Of a stretch of 45,180 nucleotides of DNA, positions 1-7,828 are shown piece by piece. How positions within the stretch are numbered: position 1 is the stretch's first letter; each line of letters begins with the position of its first letter. The stretch is from Chitinophagaceae bacterium (GTDB lineage Bacteria > Bacteroidota > Bacteroidia > Chitinophagales > Chitinophagaceae). The position numbers were made by a program, and so were the translations under genes. Under the pieces are notes generated by a model. The model worked only from the letters and a program-made list of their open reading frames with translations, had not been told where the DNA came from and searched no databases. The stretch lies in assembly GCA_004028765.1 (NCBI GenBank), contig SAIX01000101.1:1-45180 (forward strand), in the 5' to 3' direction.

Positions 1-8
1 CACCTGTT

Positions 9-16
9 TACATTTG
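9..16 (+). promoter_or_regulatory. TAnnTTTG -7 promoter element
   Basis: The sequence TACATTTG matches the Bacteroidota -7 consensus TAnnTTTG exactly. It ends only three bases before the ATG at 20, so the transcript would have almost no leader. The -33 element would lie outside the window. Confidence 0.6.
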
Positions 17-19
17 CCC

Positions 20-1201
20 ATGCCCTATCTGAAATTCCAGGCCAGCCATTTGTTTACCGGTACCGAAATGCTGGATGCGGGTCACGTATTGGTCACAACA
101 GAAAAGGGAGAAATTGTTGCCATTCTTCCCCGCGAAGAAGCGGGAGACGATGTTCAGCAACTGAACGGGATACTCAGCCCCGGTTTTATCAACTGTCACT
201 GCCATCTCGAACTCAGTCACATGTGCAACCGCATCCCCGAAAAAACCGGCCTCGTGGATTTTGTGTTTAAAGTGGTCAACGAACGGCACCATCCCGAAGA
301 AGAAATACTGGCTGCCATTGAAGCCGCCGAAACTGAAATGCTGAACAATGGCATCGTTGCAGTGGGCGATATCTGTAACAATACCCTTACGCTACCCCAA
401 AAACAGAAAAACCGTTTACACTACTACAATTTTATAGAAGTGAGCGGCTGGTTACCCGCCGTAGCCGCCCAAAGGTTTGAAAGATCCTACGAACAATACA
501 AAAACTATCAACTCCAAACTCCAAACTCCAAACTCCAGACTTCTCTTTCCCCCCACGCCCCTTATTCTGTTTCTGCAGAACTATGGCAGTTGCTCGGCAG
601 ATATTTTCCCGGTAAAACCATCACCATCCATAACCAGGAAACCGATTTTGAAGACGCATTGTTCCGCAACGGTACCGGCGATTTTATGCGCATGTACCAG
701 TTGATGAACCTTGACAGTTCTTTTTTCACACCTACCGGTAAAAGCAGCCTGCAATCTTATTTCGACAAAATAAAAACAGCCGCGCAGGCTTTGCTCGTGC
801 ACAATACATTTACTACCGAGGAAGACATTCAGTTTGCAAACCGCAGTACCGGAAATGTGAACTGGTGTATCTGCATCAATGCCAACCAATATATAGAACA
901 GGCGGTTCCACCCGTTGAATTATTGCGTAAAAATCATTCCACCATTGTGGTGGGTACCGACAGTCTTGCCAGCAACCACAGCCTGAGCATACTTGATGAA
1001 TTAAAAACCGTTTCAAAACATTTCCCCGCTGTGCCGTTGGCAGAAATGTTACAATGGGCAACATGGAATGGTGCTGTCGCTTTGCAGATGAGCGATGAAC
1101 TCGGCAGCTTTCGTCCCGGGAAAAAACCGGGGTTGGTTCTTTTACAAAATATTACAGGTGAAACTGTCGGGGCAAATGCTTCGGTGAGGCGGCTGTTGTG
1201 A
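20..1201 (+). CDS. Amidohydrolase-family metal-dependent deaminase/hydrolase
   Basis: This 393-residue protein has the amidohydrolase (TIM-barrel) ligand set in the expected order: H-C-H near residues 60-62 within NCHCHLELSH, His204 in HNQE, His261 in LLVHNT, and Asp314 in VGTDSLAS. The SLSPHAPYSVS segment before the HNQE motif is typical of the chlorohydrolase/cytosine-deaminase-like branch. Known members deaminate or dechlorinate heterocycles such as S-adenosylhomocysteine, guanine or aminodeoxyfutalosine; the substrate here cannot be told. I chose ATG 20 because a promoter box sits directly before it; the frame is open to the window edge and a TTG at 14 is possible. A heptanucleotide tandem repeat lies in the coding sequence just before the SLSPHAPYS motif. 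The gene is convergent with recO. Confidence 0.85.
   Translation: MPYLKFQASHLFTGTEMLDAGHVLVTTEKGEIVAILPREEAGDDVQQLNGILSPGFINCHCHLELSHMCNRIPEKTGLVDFVFKVVNERHHPEEEILAAIEAAETEMLNNGIVAVGDICNNTLTLPQKQKNRLHYYNFIEVSGWLPAVAAQRFERSYEQYKNYQLQTPNSKLQTSLSPHAPYSVSAELWQLLGRYFPGKTITIHNQETDFEDALFRNGTGDFMRMYQLMNLDSSFFTPTGKSSLQSYFDKIKTAAQALLVHNTFTTEEDIQFANRSTGNVNWCICINANQYIEQAVPPVELLRKNHSTIVVGTDSLASNHSLSILDELKTVSKHFPAVPLAEMLQWATWNGAVALQMSDELGSFRPGKKPGLVLLQNITGETVGANASVRRLL
509..536 (+). repeat. Four heptanucleotide tandem repeats inside the amidohydrolase gene
   Basis: Four consecutive 7-base units, one CAACTCC then three AAACTCC, lie inside the open frame and encode a Gln/Thr/Asn/Ser/Lys stretch (around residues 164-174). 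Seven is not a multiple of three, so gain or loss of one unit would frameshift the gene. The encoded stretch looks like a surface insertion between better conserved segments. Confidence 0.8.
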
Positions 1202-1244
1202 GTGGGCGACGGTGAGTGGTGAGTAACTGATCGCAGTTGGTTCT

Positions 1245-1263
1245 TTTTTTGCTTCGCAAAAAA
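1245..1263. terminator. Short T/A-rich hairpin between convergent genes
   Basis: TTTTTTGC pairs with GCAAAAAA across a TTC loop. It lies between the amidohydrolase and recO stop codons, and could terminate in both directions, although the stem has only two G-C pairs. Confidence 0.4.
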
Positions 1264-1266
1264 CAA

Positions 1267-1312
1267 CGCCCCTCCCATCGAGGGAGGGGCGACAAGGCGA
1301 TCAGCCTTGTCG
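1267..1312. repeat. Twin palindromic intergenic element
   Basis: Two perfect hairpins abut. The first pairs 1267-1276 (CGCCCCTCCC) with 1282-1291 across a five-base loop; the second pairs 1290-1298 (CGACAAGGC) with 1304-1312 across another five-base loop. A G-rich tail follows. The GC content is far above that of the flanks, which suggests a dispersed REP/PU-type element. It may also act in termination or mRNA protection between the convergent genes. Confidence 0.6.
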
Positions 1313-1326
1313 GGGTGGGTAAGGGT

Positions 1327-2064
1327 TCACGAAAGAATTTCCTGCAGAATCCCAAAACTCCGCATCTCTCCAAAGTCTGCAATATGCAAGGATAAAAAGG
1401 TCTGATACGCCATCAGCAACTCTCTCCGCAAATTCCGGTTCAGTTGAAAATTTTCCAGCTCATTATAAAAATTCAGCGCAGCCAGTTCAGATGTGGTTTG
1501 CGACTTGGGTCCTTCCAGGTAATAAGGATGCATCGGTTTCTCGCTTGTAAAAATTCCCTCCTGCAGATCAAGGACCGGCGTATCAGGTGAGTACATACCC
1601 TGTAACTGGAAGCCCAGTTCAGCTGCAAGATGAAGGGTAAAGTAAAGCGGAAGATTTCCTGCGAGTGCATCGCTCCCTTTATCAAGTTGCTTTAATGTGT
1701 CTTCGATCAGGTAAAACAATTCAGGGTTGGCTTCGGGTTGTTTGAGGCTGTGCTGCAGCAACTCGATCACATACATCGCAATGGTATTGCGCACCACATC
1801 GAACAATATTTTTTCATACAGATAGCTCCACTGGTATTCTTTGATGAACTGCAGCTGTTTCTGTTCATTATGATACACTTCCATTTCCAGCATCGCCGAA
1901 GGCTGAAAAAAGCCGGCCTTCCCCGAAGAGGTTTTACTGGCTTGCCGAACACCTTTTACGATGTAGCTCTGTATCCCGAACAGTTCCGTATATACGGTTG
2001 TGATGATGCTGGTATCGCCATACTTCACCGTTCTCAGTACAATGCCTTTTGTGGCGTGAACCAT
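1327..2064 (-). CDS. recO: DNA repair protein RecO
   Basis: This 245-residue protein has the usual RecO length and layout: an N-terminal OB-fold beginning with the family-typical (K)GIVLRTVKYGDTSIITTVYTE, followed by an alpha-helical C-terminal half. RecO binds single-stranded DNA and SSB and, with RecR, loads RecA during recombinational repair. The zinc-ribbon cysteines found in some RecO proteins are not present, as in many Bacteroidota homologues. It starts at ATG 2064. A near-consensus TATTTTTA box lies about 20 bases upstream on the minus strand. The gene is monocistronic, convergent with the amidohydrolase, and 50 bases downstream of the desaturase on the same strand. Confidence 0.92.
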   Translation of the reverse strand: MVHATKGIVLRTVKYGDTSIITTVYTELFGIQSYIVKGVRQASKTSSGKAGFFQPSAMLEMEVYHNEQKQLQFIKEYQWSYLYEKILFDVVRNTIAMYVIELLQHSLKQPEANPELFYLIEDTLKQLDKGSDALAGNLPLYFTLHLAAELGFQLQGMYSPDTPVLDLQEGIFTSEKPMHPYYLEGPKSQTTSELAALNFYNELENFQLNRNLRRELLMAYQTFLSLHIADFGEMRSFGILQEILS

Positions 2065-2114
2065 TATTACTGCTGTTTACTGTAAAAATACTACCCAGAA
2101 AACAACACAGAGTT

Positions 2115-2894
2115 TTATGTATGCGGCAATTTCCCTGCCGTTTGTACAGAGATATCTGCTGTTACAGGGATCAGTTGTATGATGCGGGCTTTATTCAGTA
2201 CCCGCATGATCAAGAAAGTAAGGTCGAATTCAAACCACTTTTTCGCAAAATTGGGGTCGCTCTTTGCATAGTGGTGGTTATTCTGGAACAGTTCCCCCAT
2301 TAATAACACCCCCCAGGGTGTGCTGTTTTTGGAATGATCGCCATTCTCATAATTACTGTACCCATACTTATGCCCGCACCAGTTTACCACTGCACCCTGT
2401 ATGGGACCCATGAGAAAATGGACCGGTAATAATACAAACCACCAGTACGAAGGGGCAAATAAAAAATAGACAGCTGTATACAGAACCATAAATACGAATC
2501 TTGTCAGCCCGTGGTGACCAAACCTGTCCAGCTTTTCCCATACCGGCAGGTATTCACGCGTAAACTCCGGGTCGGGCAGGCATTTTCCAAGCAGAAAACT
2601 CCGGAAGATGAGAATCGTATTCCGCATCATCTGGTACACATCCGTGAAAAAATGCGGCGAGTGCGGGTCTTTTTCGGTATCACTGTAAGCATGGTGCATC
2701 CGGTGCATTACACCGTAAGCCCTTGGCACAAGAAAAGAAGAACCCTGTACCAGCCAGGTACTGAAATAAAAAATGCGCTCCCAGCTTTTACTCGTGGTGT
2801 ACATTTTATGTGAACAGAAACGGTGCAGGAAAAAAGAATGAAAAAAAAGAGAGAGAAACCAATGCACAAGGAAAAAACCAATGATGACAAGCAT
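2115..2894 (-). CDS. Membrane fatty-acid (acyl) desaturase, SCD/delta-9 type
   Basis: The 259-residue hydrophobic protein carries the di-iron histidine boxes of membrane desaturases: HRFCSH at 24-29 (HX4H), HRMHH at 64-68 (HXXHH) and a third NNHHY box near 205-209, with further His residues in NWCGHKYGYSNYENGDHS. These residues bind the diiron centre that inserts a cis double bond into acyl chains, probably to adjust membrane fluidity. Hydrophobic segments around residues 1-22 and 133-165 fit membrane insertion. The electron donor is not encoded nearby. The start at 2894 is close to the first His box, so the N-terminus is shorter than in many desaturases, but no better in-frame start is evident. 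Cold regulation is plausible but not visible. Confidence 0.88.
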   Translation of the reverse strand: MLVIIGFFLVHWFLSLFFHSFFLHRFCSHKMYTTSKSWERIFYFSTWLVQGSSFLVPRAYGVMHRMHHAYSDTEKDPHSPHFFTDVYQMMRNTILIFRSFLLGKCLPDPEFTREYLPVWEKLDRFGHHGLTRFVFMVLYTAVYFLFAPSYWWFVLLPVHFLMGPIQGAVVNWCGHKYGYSNYENGDHSKNSTPWGVLLMGELFQNNHHYAKSDPNFAKKWFEFDLTFLIMRVLNKARIIQLIPVTADISVQTAGKLPHT

Positions 2895-3002
2895 AAAACA
2901 ACAGGGGGTTAGAGTTGGAAGATAGGCTATTCGTGCTTACTTCATTCATTCCGCATAAATTATATTCTTTTTTCAGCCTGCATTCATTTCATGTGAGCAC
3001 TT

Positions 3003-3045
3003 ATGTATAAGAAAAAAGACCCGGCGGGTCTTTTTTCTTATACAT
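3003..3045. terminator. Perfect 20-bp hairpin terminator downstream of pheS
   Basis: Positions 3003-3022 pair perfectly with 3026-3045 around a GGC loop. The GACCC/GGGTC core is flanked by A6 and T6, so it is a textbook intrinsic terminator in either orientation. It lies 18 bases past the pheS stop on the minus strand and insulates the desaturase. Confidence 0.9.
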
Positions 3046-3063
3046 CGATTATTCGATCATTGA

Positions 3064-4095
3064 TCATATAACCCCGGTAAACTGCTTCAGGAAACGCAGG
3101 TCATTCTGCGAGTATAGGCGCAGATCGTTTACCTGGTATTTCAGTTGCGTAATCCTTTCCACGCCCATACCAAAAGCAAAGCCTGTGTATTTATTGGAAT
3201 CGATACCAAAATTTTCCAGCACGTTCGGATGCACCATTCCGCTGCCGAGTATCTCCACCCAACCTGTATGCTTGCAGATATTACAGCCATCACCCTTGCA
3301 GATCAGGCAACTGATATCCATTTCGGCACTGGGTTCCGTAAATGGGAAATAGCTTGGCCGGAAACGCACTTTCACATCATTGCCAAACATTTCCTGTACA
3401 AAAAAATAGAGGGTTTGTTTCAGGTCGGCGAAGCTTACATTTTCATCGATATACAATCCTTCCACCTGGTGAAAAAAACAGTGTGCCCTGGCGCTGATGG
3501 TTTCATTGCGGTACACACGGCCCGGGCAAATTACCCGGATCGGCGGTTTCTGTGTTTCCATCACCCTTGCCTGTACACTGCTCGTATGCGTACGCAGCAA
3601 CCAGGACGGGTTCTGGTTAATGTAAAAAGTATCCTGCATATCGCGTGCGGGATGGTCTTCCGGCAAATTCATCGCGCCGAAATTGTGCCAGTCGTCTTCG
3701 ATCTCCGGCCCTTCTGCCACTGCAAAACCCAGTCTTTTAAAAATAGAAACGATCTGGTTTCTCACAATATTCAACGGGTGCCTTGTTCCAACTGTGATGG
3801 GATCTCCCGGCAGGCTCCAGTCGGTGCCATCGCCTTCATTGTTTTCGCTTCCCGCGGTAGCGGCTTTCAGCGATTCATATTTCTCTTCCACGAACAGTTT
3901 AAAATCATTCAATACCTGGCCAAATTCTTTTTTCCGCTCATTGGGTACATTGCGCATTTCGCCCATGATATTTTTCACGAGCCCCTTGGTGCCGAGGTAT
4001 TTGATCCTGAATTCTTCCACAGCCGTCGTAGTATCCGCTTTGGCTGCGCTTATCTCAGCGCGATAAGATTCGATCTGTTGCAATAACTGTTCCAT
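3064..4095 (-). CDS. pheS: Phenylalanine--tRNA ligase alpha subunit
   Basis: This 343-residue protein is the catalytic alpha subunit of the (alpha-beta)2 PheRS, which charges tRNA-Phe. An N-terminal coiled coil (roughly residues 1-90) for tRNA binding precedes the class II core, with motif 2 in VYRNETISARAHCFFHQVEG and motif 3 in GFAFGMGVERI. A Cys cluster (CLICKGDGCNICKHTGW) seen in many PheS proteins precedes it. The open frame extends 20 codons upstream, but the start MEQLLQQIES at 4095 matches the family's N-terminus, and the extension runs into the intergenic repeat. TATCTTCG, one mismatch from the -7 consensus, lies just upstream. pheT is not adjacent, as is often the case in Bacteroidota. 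Confidence 0.95.
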   Translation of the reverse strand: MEQLLQQIESYRAEISAAKADTTTAVEEFRIKYLGTKGLVKNIMGEMRNVPNERKKEFGQVLNDFKLFVEEKYESLKAATAGSENNEGDGTDWSLPGDPITVGTRHPLNIVRNQIVSIFKRLGFAVAEGPEIEDDWHNFGAMNLPEDHPARDMQDTFYINQNPSWLLRTHTSSVQARVMETQKPPIRVICPGRVYRNETISARAHCFFHQVEGLYIDENVSFADLKQTLYFFVQEMFGNDVKVRFRPSYFPFTEPSAEMDISCLICKGDGCNICKHTGWVEILGSGMVHPNVLENFGIDSNKYTGFAFGMGVERITQLKYQVNDLRLYSQNDLRFLKQFTGVI

Positions 4096-4123
4096 GCAGC
4101 GAAGATAGTAGATTGGCAGGTTT

Positions 4124-4236
4124 CGGATTAACGTATTGCGAATTGGCGGATTCACGGATGATATGTAAACAGAGCATCATACGGCCTGATCGTACGGCTG
4201 CAATCCATTAATTCGTTAATCCGCGAATCCGTTAAT
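4124..4236. repeat. Degenerate GGATT/GAATT-type intergenic repeats
   Basis: The region between divergent pheS and the DUF4290 gene has two blocks (4124-4157 and 4203-4236) built from variants of CGGATTAACG and GCGAATT. The left block runs in one orientation and the right in the other: CGGATTAACG at 4124-4133 is the exact reverse complement of 4214-4223. The blocks could form a long imperfect hairpin. I see no open frame here. Confidence 0.5.
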
Positions 4237-4243
4237 ATTTACC

Positions 4244-4251
4244 TACATTTG
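4244..4251 (+). promoter_or_regulatory. TAnnTTTG -7 promoter element
   Basis: TACATTTG is an exact match, 18 bases before the ATG at 4270, and most likely drives the DUF4290 gene. Confidence 0.65.
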
Positions 4252-4269
4252 TTGTTTCACAATTATTTT

Positions 4270-5010
4270 ATGGAATACAATACAGGAAGAAACCTGCTGG
4301 TTATGAAGGAGTATGGCCGCCATGTACAGAAGATGGTGGATTTTTTACTTACGATCGAGGACAGGGAGAAACGCCAGCAACAGGCGCAATACGTAATAGA
4401 ACTGATGGGATTTTTGAACCCGCACCTGAAAAACGTGGAGGATTTCGGGCACAAACTCTGGGACCATCTCTTTTTTATGAGTGATTTCAGGCTGGATGTG
4501 GATAGCCCTTACCCCATCCCCCAGCGCGAAACCTATAAGCAGAAACCCGATCCCATACCTTATCCCAAACGATATCCCAAGTATGCGCATCTTGGTAAAA
4601 ACCTCGAAGTGGTGATCGACAAAGCCATGCACGAAGAAGACCCTGAGAAAAAAGCAGGCTTTGCGCATGCCATTGCTTATTACATGAAACTTGCTTACAG
4701 CAACTGGCACAAGGAATTGGTGCATGATGACACCATCCGTACGGAATTGAACAGTATTACAGGTGGTGAGCTTGAATTCAGCAATACGCCCTTTATCAAA
4801 CACCGCAACCAGAATTTTGAACGCGATGAGTATCCGCAACGCGGTGGCCGCTGGCAGCAGAATTTCGGCGGGCGAAACAACAACCGCAACGGCGGTGGCG
4901 GACGTAACAACAACCGCAACGGGAACAACAACAATAACCGCAATAACAACAACCGCAACAACAATGGCAATCGCCAGGAAGGCCGCGGCCAGTTTAAAAA
5001 GCGTTATTAG
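4270..5010 (+). CDS. DUF4290-family protein with Asn/Arg/Gly-rich tail
   Basis: This 246-residue protein belongs to a Bacteroidota-restricted family of unknown function that I recognise as DUF4290. The conserved, mostly helical part (residues 1 to about 175) contains MEYNTGR, GRHVQKMVDFLL and HLFFMSDFRLDVDSPYP. The last 55 or so residues are a low-complexity tail of Asn, Arg and Gly repeats ending in GQFKKRY; such basic RGG-like tails often bind RNA, but that is inference. I chose ATG 4270 over an upstream TTG at 4249 because the TTG lies inside the promoter box. The gene stands alone, followed by a terminator, before murA. Confidence 0.85.
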   Translation: MEYNTGRNLLVMKEYGRHVQKMVDFLLTIEDREKRQQQAQYVIELMGFLNPHLKNVEDFGHKLWDHLFFMSDFRLDVDSPYPIPQRETYKQKPDPIPYPKRYPKYAHLGKNLEVVIDKAMHEEDPEKKAGFAHAIAYYMKLAYSNWHKELVHDDTIRTELNSITGGELEFSNTPFIKHRNQNFERDEYPQRGGRWQQNFGGRNNNRNGGGGRNNNRNGNNNNNRNNNNRNNNGNRQEGRGQFKKRY

Positions 5011-5055
5011 TTTTCGGGGAATATTTTGCAATAGTTTATCGTAAAAAGATATTTT

Positions 5056-5081
5056 AGCACCGGTAATACCGGTGCTTTTTT
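5056..5081 (+). terminator. Intrinsic terminator after the DUF4290 gene
   Basis: AGCACCGGT (5056-5064) pairs with ACCGGTGCT (5068-5076) around an AAT loop, followed by a T6 run. It separates the DUF4290 gene from murA. Confidence 0.88.
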
Positions 5082-5111
5082 ATTACGATACATTGACAAC
5101 AAAAAGAAACC

Positions 5112-6419
5112 ATGAGTTCATTTGAAGTGATCGGGGGGAAAAAATTAAAAGGTGAAATTGTTCCCCAGGGGGCGAAGAACGAGGCATTGCAGATTCTTTC
5201 TGCTGTATTATTAACAGATGAACCTATCACCATTTCAAACATACCCGATATACTGGATGTAAACCTCCTGATCGAATTGCTGGAAGATATTGGCGTGAAA
5301 GTAACACGCAGTAACAGGCATACCTGTCGTTTCCAGGCCGATGCGGTGGATGCAGATTATCTTGCTTCTGACGCTTTCCGCAAAAAAGGCGGCCGTTTGC
5401 GTGGCAGTGTGATGCTGGCAGGGCCGATGCTGGCGAGATTTAAAAGAGCGTATATCCCAAAACCCGGTGGCGATAAAATTGGTCGCAGGCGGCTCGACAC
5501 ACATATCATCGGTTTTGAAAAACTGGGTGCAAAATATGAATATGAAGAAAGCCTCGGGTGTTTTAAATTATCCGCTCCGCAGTTACAGGGCTCTTATATG
5601 TTACTCGATGAACCTTCGGTAACCGGTACCGCGAATATTGTAATGGCAGCGGTTTTGGCAGAAGGGATCACCACGATATACAATGCCGCCTGCGAACCTT
5701 ACCTGCAGCAATTGTGCAATATGCTGAACCGCATGGGTGCGAAGATCAGCGGCATAGGCAGTAACCTGCTCGCCGTTGAAGGAGTAAAAAAACTGGGAGG
5801 CACCGAACACCGCATGTTACCCGATATGATCGAGATCGGGAGTTTTATCGGTTTGGCGGCGATGACACAGAGCGAGATCACGATCAAAGATGCGGGTGTG
5901 GCACACCTGGGTGTGATCCCTGAAAAATTCAGTCAACTGGGGATCCAATTCGATATACAGGGAGATGATATCCATATACCCGAACAGGATGTGTATGAGA
6001 TCCAGACTTATCTTGATGGGAGTATCCTTACCATTTATGACCACCCCTGGCCCGGTTTTACACCCGACCTGTTAAGTATTGTACTGGTAGTGGCCACACA
6101 GGCAAGAGGAAGCGTATTGGTACACCAGAAAATGTTTGAGAGCCGTTTGTTTTTTACGGATAAGCTGATTGATATGGGCGCACAGATCATTTTATGTGAT
6201 CCGCATCGTGCAACGGTGATCGGGCTGGGCAGAAAAAACAACCTGCGCGGGATTACAATGAGCAGCCCGGATATCCGTGCCGGGCAGGCACTATTAATTG
6301 CTGCATTGAGTGCAGAAGGGAAGAGTGTGATCCAGAATATTGAGCAGATAGACAGGGGATACCAGTATATAGATGACCGGTTAAGGAAACTCGGGGCCGA
6401 TATTACGCGGGTTTCGTGA
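5112..6419 (+). CDS. murA: UDP-N-acetylglucosamine 1-carboxyvinyltransferase (MurA)
   Basis: This 435-residue EPSP-synthase-fold enzyme catalyses the first committed step of peptidoglycan synthesis, transferring enolpyruvate from PEP to UDP-GlcNAc in the cytoplasm. The family signatures are present: GAKNEALQIL near 20-29, GPMLARF near 104-110 and DIRAGQALLIAALSAEG near the C-terminus. The catalytic loop reads PKPGGDKIGRRRLDTH, so Asp121 replaces the Cys115 equivalent of Escherichia coli MurA; Cys-to-Asp at this site is known to keep activity and give fosfomycin insensitivity in other bacteria. It starts at ATG 5112, after a terminator, and appears monocistronic. Confidence 0.96.
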   Translation: MSSFEVIGGKKLKGEIVPQGAKNEALQILSAVLLTDEPITISNIPDILDVNLLIELLEDIGVKVTRSNRHTCRFQADAVDADYLASDAFRKKGGRLRGSVMLAGPMLARFKRAYIPKPGGDKIGRRRLDTHIIGFEKLGAKYEYEESLGCFKLSAPQLQGSYMLLDEPSVTGTANIVMAAVLAEGITTIYNAACEPYLQQLCNMLNRMGAKISGIGSNLLAVEGVKKLGGTEHRMLPDMIEIGSFIGLAAMTQSEITIKDAGVAHLGVIPEKFSQLGIQFDIQGDDIHIPEQDVYEIQTYLDGSILTIYDHPWPGFTPDLLSIVLVVATQARGSVLVHQKMFESRLFFTDKLIDMGAQIILCDPHRATVIGLGRKNNLRGITMSSPDIRAGQALLIAALSAEGKSVIQNIEQIDRGYQYIDDRLRKLGADITRVS

Positions 6420-6432
6420 AGATATTTTATGG

Positions 6433-6480
6433 TGTGAGAGAAGATCTGATTTCTGTGCCGCTTCTGAACTTTCTCTCACA
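6433..6480. other. Inverted repeat downstream of murA
   Basis: TGTGAGAGAA (6433-6442) pairs perfectly with TTCTCTCACA (6471-6480), leaving a 28-base loop. There is no T-run after it, so it is an unconvincing terminator. It could equally be a protein-binding site upstream of the nitroreductase promoter. Confidence 0.35.
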
Positions 6481-6513
6481 AGATATAAGCACCTCTCAAA
6501 AGCCCATCGTTCT

Positions 6514-6521
6514 TATTTTTG
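6514..6521 (+). promoter_or_regulatory. TAnnTTTG -7 promoter element
   Basis: TATTTTTG is an exact consensus match ending four bases before the nitroreductase ATG at 6526, suggesting a leaderless or nearly leaderless mRNA. Confidence 0.65.
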
Positions 6522-6525
6522 CGGT

Positions 6526-7113
6526 ATGAACGATTTCCAAACATTACAGAATATCATACAATCCCGCAGAAGTGTAAAACCTTCTGACATGAACGGGAAA
6601 CTGATCGATAATGAGATCGTAAAACAACTGTTGTCGCTCGCCAACTGGGCACCTAATCATGGCGGTACCGAGCCCTGGCGTTTCATTGTATTTGAAGGAG
6701 AAGCAAAAAAGAGATTTTGTTTACAACACGCCGAATTGTACAAATCACATACGGCACCCGATAAATTTCAAGCGGCCAAATACGACAAACTGGTACACCA
6801 AAGCGATAAAACATCACATACCCTGATCGTTTACATGAAGCGCACACAGGGCCATACCATTCCGGTTCTGGAAGAGATTGCCGCAGTTGCCGCGGCAATT
6901 GAAAATATCCTGCTTGGCGCAACAGCTTTTGGCATCGCTGCACTCTGGGGTTCAGGGGGCATGACACATCACCCTGCAATGAAAGAATATTTCGGTCTTG
7001 GCAATGAAGATGTCATCATGGGTATGCTTCATCTTGGGTATACCGATCTCCCGGAACAAAGCCGGCACCGCAAAACTTCTGCTGAAGAAAAAACAAACTG
7101 GCAGGCAGAATAA
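6526..7113 (+). CDS. Nitroreductase-family FMN oxidoreductase (YdjA-like)
   Basis: This 195-residue protein has the length and layout of the small YdjA-like nitroreductases. The FMN-phosphate-binding IQSRRSVKPSD lies at 11-21, NWAPNHGGTEPWRF gives the second FMN-contact region, and GIAALWGSGG plus MGMLHLGYT form the C-terminal flavin-binding part. Such enzymes are homodimeric, cytosolic and use NAD(P)H; natural substrates are usually unknown. The start is fixed by the promoter box four bases upstream. The gene precedes gmk by about 100 bases, with a separate start region, so cotranscription is uncertain. Confidence 0.88.
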   Translation: MNDFQTLQNIIQSRRSVKPSDMNGKLIDNEIVKQLLSLANWAPNHGGTEPWRFIVFEGEAKKRFCLQHAELYKSHTAPDKFQAAKYDKLVHQSDKTSHTLIVYMKRTQGHTIPVLEEIAAVAAAIENILLGATAFGIAALWGSGGMTHHPAMKEYFGLGNEDVIMGMLHLGYTDLPEQSRHRKTSAEEKTNWQAE

Positions 7114-7215
7114 CCTGTATTGTTTTTCGTCTTATGTTTCTGCTTAACACACTGAAAGAATAGATACAGGATTGTGCATTCGCCATATTATTGTTTCTTT
7201 GCGCAAAGCAGCAGC

Positions 7216-7791
7216 ATGTCCGCACACCACGGAAAACTCATCATCCTAACCGCACCTTCCGGTTCGGGAAAAACATCGATCACAGGTTACCTGATCCGGA
7301 AATATCCTGCGCTTTCTTTTTCTATTTCAGCCACTACCCGTGCACCAAGGGGCACCGAGCAAAATGGAGTGGAATATTATTTTTTATCAGTACCCGATTT
7401 TCAGCAAAAAATACAGGAGAATGCTTTTATCGAATGGGAAATGGTGTACGAGGGCAAATATTATGGTACCCTGAAAACCGAGATCGAACGCATCTGGAAC
7501 GAAGGGAAAGTACCCATGCTCGATATCGATGTAAAAGGCGCCATCCATGTACAGCAGCAATTCGCGGGTGACTGCCTTTCCATTTTTATACAACCGCCAT
7601 CTATCGAAGAATTGCGACGCAGGCTTATCAACCGCGGAACAGAAACACCCGAAAGCCTTGAAACAAGGGTGAACAAAGCCAGCTACGAAATGTCGTTCAG
7701 TCACCAGTTCACCTGCATCATCCATAACGACCAGCTCGAAAAAGCCTGTTCCGATACCGAAGCCGTCATCAAAAAATTCTTAGGCTGGTAA
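7216..7791 (+). CDS. gmk: Guanylate kinase
   Basis: This 191-residue cytosolic enzyme phosphorylates GMP to GDP with ATP. The P-loop APSGSGKT is at 13-20, the GMP-binding region contains SFSISATTRAPRGTEQNGVEYYF, and the lid and C-terminal regions include LDIDVKGA and LRRRLINRGTETPESLETR. The first P-loop position is Ala instead of the more usual Gly. The frame is open upstream to 7174, but MSAHHGKLIIL at 7216 matches the family's N-terminus and follows a TTTCTTTG sequence resembling the -7 element. The next gene (SDR) begins 37 bases downstream and may be cotranscribed. Confidence 0.95.
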   Translation: MSAHHGKLIILTAPSGSGKTSITGYLIRKYPALSFSISATTRAPRGTEQNGVEYYFLSVPDFQQKIQENAFIEWEMVYEGKYYGTLKTEIERIWNEGKVPMLDIDVKGAIHVQQQFAGDCLSIFIQPPSIEELRRRLINRGTETPESLETRVNKASYEMSFSHQFTCIIHNDQLEKACSDTEAVIKKFLGW

Positions 7792-7828
7792 GCCGCTTTT
7801 CAGGAACTTGGTAGCTCAAGTTTCTATT

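Noticed and set aside
3145..4086. A 313-codon open frame on the plus strand over pheS
   Set aside because: It is antisense to a certain pheS gene, has no recognisable domain and Cys/His-rich random-like composition; it reflects codon bias of pheS.
4345..5031. A 228-codon Val/Ala-rich minus-strand frame over the DUF4290 gene
   Set aside because: The Val/Ala/Ile-rich stretch is simply the complement of the Asn/Arg repeat tail, not a membrane protein.
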